DNA of 64,000 bases from Streptomyces sp. Root1304. GTDB lineage: Bacteria > Actinomycetota > Actinomycetes > Streptomycetales > Streptomycetaceae. The stretch's first letter is position 1; each line of letters begins with the position of its first letter. Below are positions 49,183 through 57,442 of this stretch, one piece after another. The notes beneath the pieces were generated by a model that was not told where the DNA came from, made no database searches, and saw only the letters and a list, made by a program, of their open reading frames with translations. A program made the translations under genes and the position numbers. Location of the stretch: the NCBI RefSeq assembly GCF_001426405.1, contig NZ_LMEP01000012.1:1130707-1194706 (forward strand). The letters are read 5' to 3'.

Positions 49183-50844
49183 ATGTCCGAGATGAACAAC
49201 GAAGGCCGCACCAGGCTGAACCGGCTGCCCGAGTGGGCGGCCCTCGGCAAGCACCGTGAGCAGCTGGGCGGGACCCGGCTGCGCGAACTGTTCGCCGCCG
49301 ACCCGGAGCGGGGCACCGCGTACGCCCTGCGCGTCGGTGACCTCTACCTGGACTACTCCAAGCAGCTCGTCACGGACGAGACGCTGACCCTGCTGCGCGA
49401 ACTGGCCGCCGTCACCGGCGTCGCCGAGCTGCGCGACGCGATGTTCCGCGGCGAGAAGATCAACACCACCGAGGACCGCGCGGTCCTCCACACCGCGCTG
49501 CGCGCCCCCCGGGACGCCGTGATCGAGGTCGACGGGGAGAACGTCGTCCCCGGCGTCCACGCCGTCCTCGACAGGATGGGCGCGTTCTCCGACAGGGTCC
49601 GCGCCGGCGAGTGGACCGGCCACACCGGCAAGCCGGTCAAGAACATCGTCAACATCGGCATCGGCGGCTCCGACCTCGGCCCCGCCATGGCCTACGAGGT
49701 CCTGCGCTCCTTCACCCAGCGGGACCTGACGTTCCGTTTCGTCTCCAACGTCGACGGCGCCGACCTCCACGAGGCCGTCCGCGACCTCGACCCCGCCGAG
49801 ACGCTGTTCGTCGTCGCCTCGAAGACCTTCACCACCATCGAGACGATCACCAACGCCACCTCCGCGCGCAACTGGCTCCTCACCGGCCTCCGGGCCGACC
49901 AGGACGCCGTGGCCAAGCACTTCGTCGCCCTCTCGACCAACGCCGAGAAGGTCGAGGAGTTCGGCATCGACACGGCGAACATGTTCGAGTTCTGGGACTG
50001 GGTCGGCGGCCGCTACTCGTACGACTCCGCCATCGGCCTCTCCCTGATGATCGCCATCGGACCGGACCGCTTCCGCGAGATGCTCGACGGCTTCCACCTC
50101 GTCGACGAGCACTTCCGCACCGCCCCGCCCGAGGAGAACGCGCCGCTGCTGCTCGGCCTCCTCGGCGTCTGGTACGGCGCCTTCTTCGACGCCCAGTCGC
50201 ACGCGGTGCTGCCGTACTCCCACTACCTGTCCAAGTTCACCGCCTACCTCCAGCAGCTGGACATGGAGTCCAACGGCAAGTCGGTGGACCGCCAGGGCAA
50301 CCCGGTCGACTGGCAGACCGGCCCCGTCGTCTGGGGCACCCCGGGCACCAACGGGCAGCACGCGTACTACCAGTTGATCCACCAGGGCACCAAGGTCATC
50401 CCGGCCGACTTCATCGGCTTCGCCCGGCCCGTCGACGACCTGCCGCCCGGCCTGGTCGGCCAGCACGACCTGCTCATGGCCAACTTCTTCGCCCAGACCC
50501 AGGCGTTGGCCTTCGGCAAGACCGCGGAGGAGGTACGGGCCGAGGGCGTCCCCGAGGAACTGGTCCCGCACAAGACCTTCCAGGGCAACCACCCGACGAC
50601 CACGATCCTCGCCGACGCGCTCACCCCGTCCGTCCTCGGCCAGCTGATCGCCCTCTACGAGCACAAGGTCTTCGTCCAGGGCGCGATCTGGAACATCGAC
50701 TCCTTCGACCAGTGGGGCGTCGAACTCGGCAAGGTCCTCGCCAAGCGGATCGAGCCGGTACTGACCGGGGGAGAGGGCGGCGAGCGGCTCGACAGCTCCA
50801 CCGCCGGACTGGTCACCGCCTACCGCTCGCTGCGCGGACGGTAG
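49183..50844 (+). CDS. pgi: Glucose-6-phosphate isomerase
   Basis: This 553-residue PGI interconverts glucose 6-phosphate and fructose 6-phosphate. The substrate loops NIGIGGSDLGPAM and ASKTFTTIET are present, as are GGRYSYDSAIGL and GTPGTNGQHAYYQLIHQG with the catalytic Glu/His region. The C-terminal SFDQWGVELGKVLA contains the active-site Lys-side motif. Full length. Start ATG 49183; an ATG at 49192 is in frame. It connects glycolysis upstream to the pentose-phosphate genes downstream. The PH-domain gene starts 4 nt after its stop. Confidence 0.97.
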   Translation: MSEMNNEGRTRLNRLPEWAALGKHREQLGGTRLRELFAADPERGTAYALRVGDLYLDYSKQLVTDETLTLLRELAAVTGVAELRDAMFRGEKINTTEDRAVLHTALRAPRDAVIEVDGENVVPGVHAVLDRMGAFSDRVRAGEWTGHTGKPVKNIVNIGIGGSDLGPAMAYEVLRSFTQRDLTFRFVSNVDGADLHEAVRDLDPAETLFVVASKTFTTIETITNATSARNWLLTGLRADQDAVAKHFVALSTNAEKVEEFGIDTANMFEFWDWVGGRYSYDSAIGLSLMIAIGPDRFREMLDGFHLVDEHFRTAPPEENAPLLLGLLGVWYGAFFDAQSHAVLPYSHYLSKFTAYLQQLDMESNGKSVDRQGNPVDWQTGPVVWGTPGTNGQHAYYQLIHQGTKVIPADFIGFARPVDDLPPGLVGQHDLLMANFFAQTQALAFGKTAEEVRAEGVPEELVPHKTFQGNHPTTTILADALTPSVLGQLIALYEHKVFVQGAIWNIDSFDQWGVELGKVLAKRIEPVLTGGEGGERLDSSTAGLVTAYRSLRGR

Positions 50845-50848
50845 ACAC

Positions 50849-51349
50849 ATGACGGGGGAGGACGCGGTGCGGCTGCGACCGCCCAGGAACGCCGTGGACG
50901 AGCGGGCCGTCACCTGGTGGCGCAGCCGGCTCCTGGCGACCACCGCCGTACCGGTGCTGGTCCTCGCCGTCCTCGGCACCCTGATCGGGCCCGCCCGGTC
51001 CTGGCTGCTGCTGTCGGCGGGAGTCCTCGCGGCCCTGGGCCTCGGCTGCACCGCGTTCCTCCCCGCCTGGTGGTTCCGCGTGCACCGCTGGGAGGTCACC
51101 GAGGACGCCGTCTACGTCCGCACGGGGGCCTTCTGGCAGGAGTGGCGGATCGCGCCGATGTCGCGGATCCAGACCGTCGACACCTCACGGGGCCCGCTGG
51201 AACAGCTGTTCCGGCTGGCCACCGTGACGGTGACCACGGCCTCCTCCAAGGGCGCCCTCCGGATCGAGGGCCTCGACCACGAGCTGGCCGCCGGCCTCGC
51301 CGAGCGGCTGACCGTGATCACCCAGGCCACCCCCGGGGACGCCACATGA
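50849..51349 (+). CDS. PH-domain (DUF304/bPH2, YdbS-like) membrane protein
   Basis: This 166-residue protein has two N-terminal membrane helices (~29-48 and ~52-72). The bacterial PH domain bPH2 follows (RWEVTEDAVYVRTGAFWQEWRIAPMSRIQTVDTSRGPLEQLFRLATVTVTTASSKG, about 78-135). This corresponds to Bacillus YdbS, which works with YdbT. The stop overlaps the start of the larger partner (ATGA). Bacillus YdbST is implicated in resistance to antimicrobial products and envelope stress; a similar role here is inferred. Located directly behind pgi, though no metabolic link is known. Confidence 0.85.
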   Translation: MTGEDAVRLRPPRNAVDERAVTWWRSRLLATTAVPVLVLAVLGTLIGPARSWLLLSAGVLAALGLGCTAFLPAWWFRVHRWEVTEDAVYVRTGAFWQEWRIAPMSRIQTVDTSRGPLEQLFRLATVTVTTASSKGALRIEGLDHELAAGLAERLTVITQATPGDAT

Positions 51350-52920
51350 GCGAGGGGACGGGCGGGGCCGCGGCCGGCCAGGACTGGCTGCGCCTCGACC
51401 CCCGCACCGTCCTCGTCCGCGTCGCCCTCTTCGCCGGGGTCCTCGGCGGCGCCGCCCTGCCCGTCGCGTTCGGCCTGGCCGGGACGCGTCCCCTGTGGCA
51501 GGCCTTCGCCTGGGTCGCCACGGGCTTCGCGCTCGTCCTCGGCGCCACCGCCGTCGCCGAGACGGTCCGCTTCCGCCGCACCCGCTACCGGGTCGGGCCC
51601 GAGCGGGTCGAACTCCACACCGGCCTCCTGGTCGTCCAGCGCCGCTCCCTCGCCCGCGAGCGGGTCCGCAGCGCCGACCTCAGCGCCAACCCCCTCCAGC
51701 GCGTCTTCGGCCTCGTCAAGGTCCGGGTCGGCACCGGCGAGCACACCGGCGGCGAGTCCACCCTCGAACTCGACCTGGTCACCCGGGCCGAGGGCGAGCG
51801 GCTCCGGCGCGAACTGCTCGCCCGCACCGCCGTCGCACCCGCCGGGGAACCGGAGCACGACGACGCCCTCGCCGTCCTCGACCCGCGCTGGATCCGCTTC
51901 GCCCCCGTCTCCTTCCTCGCCCCCGCCCTCGGCGGCGCGGCCGTCGGAGCCGTCCTCCAGGTCAGCGAGTGGTTCGGCGCCCAGGGGAAGGTCATCGACT
52001 GGATAGGGGACCGCTTCGAGGACGTCTCCCTCGCCTGGACGATCGTCGACCTGATCCTCGTCGCCACCCTCGTCGGCGCGGTCGGCGCCCTCGGGCTCTG
52101 GGTCGAGATGTGGTGGAACTACCGCCTGGAGCGGGAGCCCGGCGGCACCCTCCGGGTCTCGCGCGGCCTCTTCACCGCCCGCTCGGTCTCCCTGGAGGAA
52201 CGCCGGCTGCGCGGGATCGAACTGGTCCAGCCGCTCGGCGTCCGGCTGTGCGGGGCGGCCCGCGTCGACGCCGTCGCCACCGGCCTCGCCCAGGACGACG
52301 GCGACAAGCACGCCGACCTCAAGAACCTGCTGCCGCCCGTGGAGCGGGACCTCGCCGACCGGATCGCCGCCCAGGTGCTGCGCGAGCCGGAGCCGCCCAC
52401 CGGGGCGCCCCTCGCCGCCCACCCCCGGGCGGCCCGCACCCGCAGGGTGCGCTGGGCGCTCTGGACCGTCCTCGTGCCCGTCGCGGTCCTCGTCCTCCTC
52501 GGACTGCTCCTCACCCCGGTCCTGCTGTACGTGGCGGCCGGCTGCGCCGTCGTCGGCACCCCGGTCGCCGTGCTGTTCGCCCTGGACGCCTACCGCGGCC
52601 TCGGGCACGGCGTCAGCGGCGGCTATCTGGTGACCCGTTCGGGTACGGTCCGGCGCGCCACGGTCGCCCTCCAGCGCTCCGGGGTCATCGGCTGGACGGT
52701 CAAGCAGTCGTACTTCCAGCGGCGCGCCGGCCTCCTGACGCTCACCGCCACCACGGCGGCCGGGGCGGGGGCGTACGACATCCTCGACGCGGGCCGGAGC
52801 CAGGGCCTGGCCTTCGCCGCCGAGGCCGTACCGGACCTGCTCGCGCCCTTCCTGGAACCCGTACCCGAGCTCGCGCCCGAGCCCGTGCACACGCCGGAGG
52901 CCCGGTCCGCCGAGGGGTGA
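51346..52920 (+). CDS. Multi-PH-domain membrane protein (YdbT-like)
   Basis: This 524-residue partner of the preceding protein has about six membrane helices in three pairs (near 24-65, 185-260 and 375-420). Each pair is followed by a bPH2-type beta domain. The first is RYRVGPERVELHTGLLVVQRRSLARERVRS. The second is NYRLEREPGGTLRVSRGLFTARSVSLEERRLRGIE, and the third GYLVTRSGTVRRATVALQRSGVIGW. The QRRSLARERV and SLEERRLRG blocks are the repeated signature. Translational coupling (ATGA) supports complex formation with YdbS-like protein. The cytoplasmic Pro/Glu tail is disordered. Convergent with pgl. Confidence 0.85.
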   Translation: MSEGTGGAAAGQDWLRLDPRTVLVRVALFAGVLGGAALPVAFGLAGTRPLWQAFAWVATGFALVLGATAVAETVRFRRTRYRVGPERVELHTGLLVVQRRSLARERVRSADLSANPLQRVFGLVKVRVGTGEHTGGESTLELDLVTRAEGERLRRELLARTAVAPAGEPEHDDALAVLDPRWIRFAPVSFLAPALGGAAVGAVLQVSEWFGAQGKVIDWIGDRFEDVSLAWTIVDLILVATLVGAVGALGLWVEMWWNYRLEREPGGTLRVSRGLFTARSVSLEERRLRGIELVQPLGVRLCGAARVDAVATGLAQDDGDKHADLKNLLPPVERDLADRIAAQVLREPEPPTGAPLAAHPRAARTRRVRWALWTVLVPVAVLVLLGLLLTPVLLYVAAGCAVVGTPVAVLFALDAYRGLGHGVSGGYLVTRSGTVRRATVALQRSGVIGWTVKQSYFQRRAGLLTLTATTAAGAGAYDILDAGRSQGLAFAAEAVPDLLAPFLEPVPELAPEPVHTPEARSAEG

Positions 52921-52942
52921 ACCGGGCCTCAGGGGCGTGGGA

Positions 52943-53713
52943 TCAGGCCGACGCCGGCGGGTACAGACCGCGCGGCAGCTCCGACGCGGCCGCCGCGTCG
53001 AGCAGCCACAGCGTGCGCGAGCGGCCGCGGGCGCCCGCAGCCGGGGCCTGCACCTCGCCCGCGCCCGACAGCGCGATGGCCGCCGCCTTCGCCTTGTCCT
53101 CGCCGGCCGCGAGCAGCCAGACCTCCTTGGCCGACCGGATCGCCGGAAGGGTCAGCGAGATCCGGACCGGCGGCGGCTTGGGCGCGCCGCGCACACCGAC
53201 CACCGTCCGCTCGGTCTCGCGGACCGCGGGCAGCTCCGGGAAGAGCGAGGCCACATGGGTGTCCGGGCCGACGCCCAGCATCAGGACGTCGAAGGCCGGC
53301 ACCGCGCCGTCCCCGGCGGCGGCGAGCTCCGCCGCGTAGGCGGCCGCCGCGGCGTCGACATCGGCGCCGTACGGCCCGTCCGAGGCCGGCATGGCGTGCA
53401 CCCGGGCCGGGTCGAGCGGCACCCGGTCGAGCAGGGCCTCCCGGGCCTGGGTGACGTTCCGCTCGGGGTCTCCCTCGGGCAGGTACCGCTCGTCGCCCCA
53501 CCAGAGGTCGAGCCGCGACCAGTCGATCGCGTCCCTGGCGGGCGTCGAGCCGAGGGCCTTGAGCAGGCCGTTGCCGTTGCGGCCGCCGGTGAGGACCACC
53601 GAGGCGGAGCCGCGGACGGCCTGGGCGTCCACGATCCGGGTGATCAGCCGGGCCGCGGCGGCCTCGGCCATCAGTTCCTTGTCGCGGTGGACGACCAGCT
53701 GAGGGGTGCTCAC
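52943..53713 (-). CDS. pgl: 6-Phosphogluconolactonase
   Basis: This 256-residue DevB-type lactonase hydrolyses 6-phosphogluconolactone, the product of Zwf. VVLTGGRNGNGLLKAL (about 39-54) and DLWWGDERYLPEGDPERNVTQAREALL are the family signatures. FDVLMLGVGPDTHVASLFP and the late VWLLAAGEDKAKAAAIAL also fit. In most members the GxDGHxASLFP motif has Gly-His; here the sequence is GPDTHVASLFP. GTG 53713 overlaps the opcA stop by 4 nt (GTGA). It is the last gene of the tkt-tal-zwf-opcA-pgl operon. Confidence 0.95.
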   Translation of the reverse strand: MSTPQLVVHRDKELMAEAAAARLITRIVDAQAVRGSASVVLTGGRNGNGLLKALGSTPARDAIDWSRLDLWWGDERYLPEGDPERNVTQAREALLDRVPLDPARVHAMPASDGPYGADVDAAAAAYAAELAAAGDGAVPAFDVLMLGVGPDTHVASLFPELPAVRETERTVVGVRGAPKPPPVRISLTLPAIRSAKEVWLLAAGEDKAKAAAIALSGAGEVQAPAAGARGRSRTLWLLDAAAASELPRGLYPPASA

Positions 53714-54753
53714 TTGGCCGCCGCCTTCTTGGCCGTGGCCTTCTTCGCCGAGGGCTTGGCGGGCGCGGGGGCCGGTGCCTCGACCGTCTCCACGACCTCC
53801 TCGGGCTCGGGAGCGGTCATGGCCGCCTCCTCGTCCAGTCGTTCGAGACCGAACTTGAGCGCCGTCGCGTAGGTGTCGTCCGGGTCGAGCCGGCGCAGCT
53901 CCTCCGCGATCAGCTCGGCCGTCTCGCGGCGCTTGAGCGCCACGGCACGGTCCGGCTGCCCCTGGATGGAGAGCGTCGCGAGCGAGCCGTCCGGCCGGTC
54001 GAGCACGATCGGGCCGGAGCTGGTCTCCATCCGTACGGAGGTGAGACCGGGGCCCGCCGACTTCGCGCGCCGCACGGGAACCTTCAGCCGCTCCGCGAGC
54101 CACATGGCGAGCAGTTCGACGCTGGGGTTGAACTCCTCGCCCTCCACCTCGGCGGAGGTCACCTCGCACACGACCTGGTCGAGCGCGGCGGCCAGCATCG
54201 AGCGCCACGGGGTGATCCGGGTCCAGGAGAGGTCCGTGTCCCCCGGGGTGTACGCGTCCGCGCGCGCGGTCAGCTCGTGGATGGGCTGCTCGGCGGCGTA
54301 CGTGTCGGTGACCCGGCGCTGGGCGAGCGCGCCCAGCGGGTCCTTCGCCGGGTCGGTCGGCGCGTTCACCGGCCACCAGACGACGACCGGCGCGTCCGGG
54401 AGGAGCAGCGGCAGGACCACCGACTGGGCGTGGTCGCCGACCTCGCCGTACAGCCGGAGGACCACCGTCTCGCCGGTGCTGGCGTCGGCGCCGAGGCGGA
54501 CCTCGGCGTCGAGCCGTGCCTGGGAACGGTCCCGCGGGGAGCGCGAGACCCGCTTGATGACGACGAGGGTCCGCGAGGGGTGCTCGCGGGACGCGTCGTT
54601 GGCCGCCTTCAGGGCGTCGTAGGCGTTCTCCTCGTCGGTGACGATGACGAGGGTGAGCACCATGCCGACGGCCGGGGTGCCGATCGCCCGCCGCCCGAGC
54701 ACCAGCGCCTTGTTGATCTTGGAGGACGTGGTGTCCGTCAGGTCGGTCTTCAT
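53710..54753 (-). CDS. opcA: OpcA, glucose-6-phosphate dehydrogenase assembly protein
   Basis: This is a 347-residue OpcA, the actinobacterial and cyanobacterial protein needed for assembly or activation of Zwf. It has the conserved PDAPVVVWWPVNAPTDPAKDPLGALAQRRVTD region and DLSWTRITPWRSMLAAALDQ, with VELLAMWLAERLKVPV further on. The last ~35 residues are a Pro/Ala spacer and a Lys/Ala-rich tail (AKPSAKKATAKKAAAK) that resembles the tail of UvrA in this window. Overlaps zwf (ATGA) and pgl (GTGA), so stoichiometric synthesis with Zwf is likely. Confidence 0.95.
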   Translation of the reverse strand: MKTDLTDTTSSKINKALVLGRRAIGTPAVGMVLTLVIVTDEENAYDALKAANDASREHPSRTLVVIKRVSRSPRDRSQARLDAEVRLGADASTGETVVLRLYGEVGDHAQSVVLPLLLPDAPVVVWWPVNAPTDPAKDPLGALAQRRVTDTYAAEQPIHELTARADAYTPGDTDLSWTRITPWRSMLAAALDQVVCEVTSAEVEGEEFNPSVELLAMWLAERLKVPVRRAKSAGPGLTSVRMETSSGPIVLDRPDGSLATLSIQGQPDRAVALKRRETAELIAEELRRLDPDDTYATALKFGLERLDEEAAMTAPEPEEVVETVEAPAPAPAKPSAKKATAKKAAAK

Positions 54754-56282
54754 GGCCGGCGCCAGCTCCGTCCGTCTCGTGCGAGCATCTCGTCCGCCTC
54801 GACCGGACCCCAGGTCCCGGACTGGTACTGCGCGGGCTTGCCGTGCTTGTCCCAGAACTGCTCGATCGGGTCGAGGATCTTCCAGGACAGCTCGACCTCC
54901 TCGACGCGCGGGAAGAGGTTCGAGTCGCCGAGCAGGACGTCGAGGATGAGCCGCTCGTACGCCTCGGGGCTGGACTCCGTGAAGGACTCGCCGTACGCGA
55001 AGTCCATGGACACGTCCCGGATCTCCATCTGGGTGCCGGGCACCTTGGAGCCGAACCGCATCGTCACGCCCTCGTCCGGCTGGACCCGGATGACGATGGC
55101 GTTGCGGCCGAGTTCCTCGGTCGCGGTGTGGTCGAAGATGGAGTGCGGGGCGCGCTGGAAGACGACCGCGATCTCCGTGACGCGACGGCCCAGACGCTTG
55201 CCGGTGCGCAGGTAGAAGGGGACGCCCGCCCAGCGGCGGTTGTCGATCTCCAGCTTCACGGCGGCGTAGGTGTCGGTCTTCGACTGGGGGTCGATGCCGT
55301 CCTCCTCCAGGTAGCCGACGGCCTTCGCGCCGCCCTGCCACCCGGCCGCGTACTGGCCGCGGACCGTGGACTCGCCCAGGTCCTTGGGCAGCTTCACCGC
55401 GCCGAGGACCTTGGTCTTCTCGGCCGCGAGCGCGTCGGCGTCGAAGGAGGCGGGCTCCTCCATCGCGGTCAGCGCGAGCAGCTGGAGCAGGTGGTTCTGG
55501 ATGACGTCACGGGCGGCGCCGATGCCGTCGTAGTAGCCGGCGCGGCCGCCGATGCCGATGTCCTCGGCCATGGTGATCTGCACGTGGTCGACGTACGACC
55601 GGTTCCAGATCGGCTCGAAGAGGGTGTTGGCGAAGCGGAGCGCCAGGATGTTCTGGACGGTCTCCTTGCCGAGGTAGTGGTCGATCCGGAAGACCTCGTT
55701 GGGCGGGAAGACCTCGTGGACGACCTCGTTGAGCTCCTTGGCGGAGACCAGGTCGTGACCGAAGGGCTTCTCGATGACCGCGCGGCGCCAGGAGCCGTCC
55801 TTCTGGTCGGCGAGCCCGTGCTTCTTGAGCTGCTGGACGACCTTGGGGAAGAACTTCGGCGGCACGGACAGGTAGAAGGCGAAGTTGCCCCCGGTGCCCT
55901 GCGCCTTGTCCAGCTCCTCGATGGTGGCCTTGAGCTGCTCGAAGGCGTCGTCATCGTCGAAGTCGCCCTGGACGAAACGCATCCCCTGGATCAGCTGCTG
56001 CCACACCTCCTCGCGGAACGGGGTGCGCGAGTGCTGCTCGACGGCGTCGTGGACCTCCTGCGCGAAGTCCTCGTCCTGCCACTCGCGCCGGGCGAAGCCG
56101 ATGAGCGAGAAGCCCGGCGGCAGCAGGCCGCGGTTGGCGAGGTCGTAGACGGCAGGCATCAGCTTCTTACGGGACAAATCGCCCGTGACGCCGAAGATCA
56201 CCAGACCCGACGGCCCCGCGATGCGCGGGAGCCGTCGGTCTGCGGCGTCACGGAGCGGGTTGGCTCCGTGGACTGCGCTCAA
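54750..56282 (-). CDS. zwf: Glucose-6-phosphate 1-dehydrogenase
   Basis: This is a 510-residue NADP-dependent G6PDH, first step of the oxidative pentose-phosphate path. Cofactor motif VIFGVTGDLSRKKLMPAVYDL near 28-48, substrate site RIDHYLGKETVQN, and EKPFGHD are intact. The start is a TTG (56282) with GGAGG 10 nt upstream inside the end of tal. The following ANPLRDAADRRLPRIAGPSGL matches Streptomyces Zwf proteins. Six nt after tal, and overlapped with opcA, so all are co-translated. The rare TTG start may lower its level relative to tal. Confidence 0.95.
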   Translation of the reverse strand: MSAVHGANPLRDAADRRLPRIAGPSGLVIFGVTGDLSRKKLMPAVYDLANRGLLPPGFSLIGFARREWQDEDFAQEVHDAVEQHSRTPFREEVWQQLIQGMRFVQGDFDDDDAFEQLKATIEELDKAQGTGGNFAFYLSVPPKFFPKVVQQLKKHGLADQKDGSWRRAVIEKPFGHDLVSAKELNEVVHEVFPPNEVFRIDHYLGKETVQNILALRFANTLFEPIWNRSYVDHVQITMAEDIGIGGRAGYYDGIGAARDVIQNHLLQLLALTAMEEPASFDADALAAEKTKVLGAVKLPKDLGESTVRGQYAAGWQGGAKAVGYLEEDGIDPQSKTDTYAAVKLEIDNRRWAGVPFYLRTGKRLGRRVTEIAVVFQRAPHSIFDHTATEELGRNAIVIRVQPDEGVTMRFGSKVPGTQMEIRDVSMDFAYGESFTESSPEAYERLILDVLLGDSNLFPRVEEVELSWKILDPIEQFWDKHGKPAQYQSGTWGPVEADEMLARDGRSWRRP

Positions 56283-56287
56283 AGTGC

Positions 56288-57406
56288 TTACGCCTCCGAA
56301 GGTGCGAGGCGCGAGAGCTCCGCCTCGGTGGACTTGAGCAGGTCGTTCCAGGACGCCTCGAACTTCTCGACGCCCTCGTCCTCCAGGAGCTGCACGACGT
56401 CGTCGTAGGCGATGCCCAGCTTCTCGACGGCCGCCAGCTCGGCGCGCGACTGGTCGTACGTGCCGCGCACGGTGTCACCGGAGACGACGCCGTGGTCGGC
56501 GGTGGCCTCCAGGGTGGCCTCCGGCATGGTGTTGACCGTGCCGGGGGCGACCAGGTCCACGACGTACAGGGTGTCCTTGTACGCCGGGTCCTTGACGCCG
56601 GTCGAGGCCCACAGCGGACGCTGCTTGTTGGCCTGCGCCTTGTCGAGGGCGGCCCAGCGCTCCGAGGAGAAGACCTCCTCGTACGCCTCGTAGGCGAGGC
56701 GCGCGTTCGCCAGCGCGGCCTTGCCCTTGAGGGCCTTGGCCTCGTCGGTGCCGATGCCGTCCAGGCGCTTGTCGATCTCCGAGTCCACACGGGAGACGAA
56801 GAAGGACGCCACCGAGTGGATCTTGGAGAGGTCGAGGCCGCGCTCGCGGGCCTTCTCCAGACCCGCCAGGTAGGCGTCCATGACCGCGCGGTAGCGCTCC
56901 AGCGAGAAGATCAGCGTCACGTTGACGCTGATGCCGAGGCCGATGACCTCGGTGATCGCCGGCAGACCCGCCTTGGTGGCCGGGATCTTGATGAGCGTGT
57001 TCGGCCGGTCCACCAGCCAGGCCAGCTGCTTGGCCTCGGCGATCGTGGCGGTCGTCTCGTGGGCGAGACGGGGGTCGACCTCGATGGAGACCCGGCCGTC
57101 CTGGCCGTCGGTCGCCTCGAAGACCGGCCGCAGGATGTCGGCGGCGTCGCGGACGTCCGCCGTCGTGATCATGCGGATGGCCTCGTCGACGGTCACCTTG
57201 CGGGCGGCGAGGTCCGCGAGCTGCTGCTCGTAACCGTCCCCGTGCGAGATGGCCTTCTGGAAGATCGACGGGTTGGTGGTCACACCGACCACATGGCTCT
57301 GGTCGATGAGCTCGGCCAGGTTGCCGGACGTGATCCGCTTGCGCGAGAGGTCGTCCAGCCAGATCGCGACGCCTTCGTCGGAGAGGCGCTTGAGAGCGTC
57401 TGTCAT
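56288..57406 (-). CDS. tal: Transaldolase
   Basis: This 372-residue transaldolase is the long actinobacterial type. The catalytic Schiff-base lysine lies in NTLIKIPATKAGL. N-terminal GVAIWLDDLSRKRI, GVTTNPSIFQKAI and late PLWASTGVKDPAYKDTLYV are typical. Moves dihydroxyacetone units between sedoheptulose 7-phosphate and glyceraldehyde 3-phosphate. ATG 57406; the gap to tkt is 36 nt, so they share an mRNA. A GGAGATGCAATTCTC stretch supplies the RBS region. Confidence 0.97.
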   Translation of the reverse strand: MTDALKRLSDEGVAIWLDDLSRKRITSGNLAELIDQSHVVGVTTNPSIFQKAISHGDGYEQQLADLAARKVTVDEAIRMITTADVRDAADILRPVFEATDGQDGRVSIEVDPRLAHETTATIAEAKQLAWLVDRPNTLIKIPATKAGLPAITEVIGLGISVNVTLIFSLERYRAVMDAYLAGLEKARERGLDLSKIHSVASFFVSRVDSEIDKRLDGIGTDEAKALKGKAALANARLAYEAYEEVFSSERWAALDKAQANKQRPLWASTGVKDPAYKDTLYVVDLVAPGTVNTMPEATLEATADHGVVSGDTVRGTYDQSRAELAAVEKLGIAYDDVVQLLEDEGVEKFEASWNDLLKSTEAELSRLAPSEA

Positions 57407-57442
57407 GAGAATTGCATCTCCATTGAGTCGTACGTATCCGCG

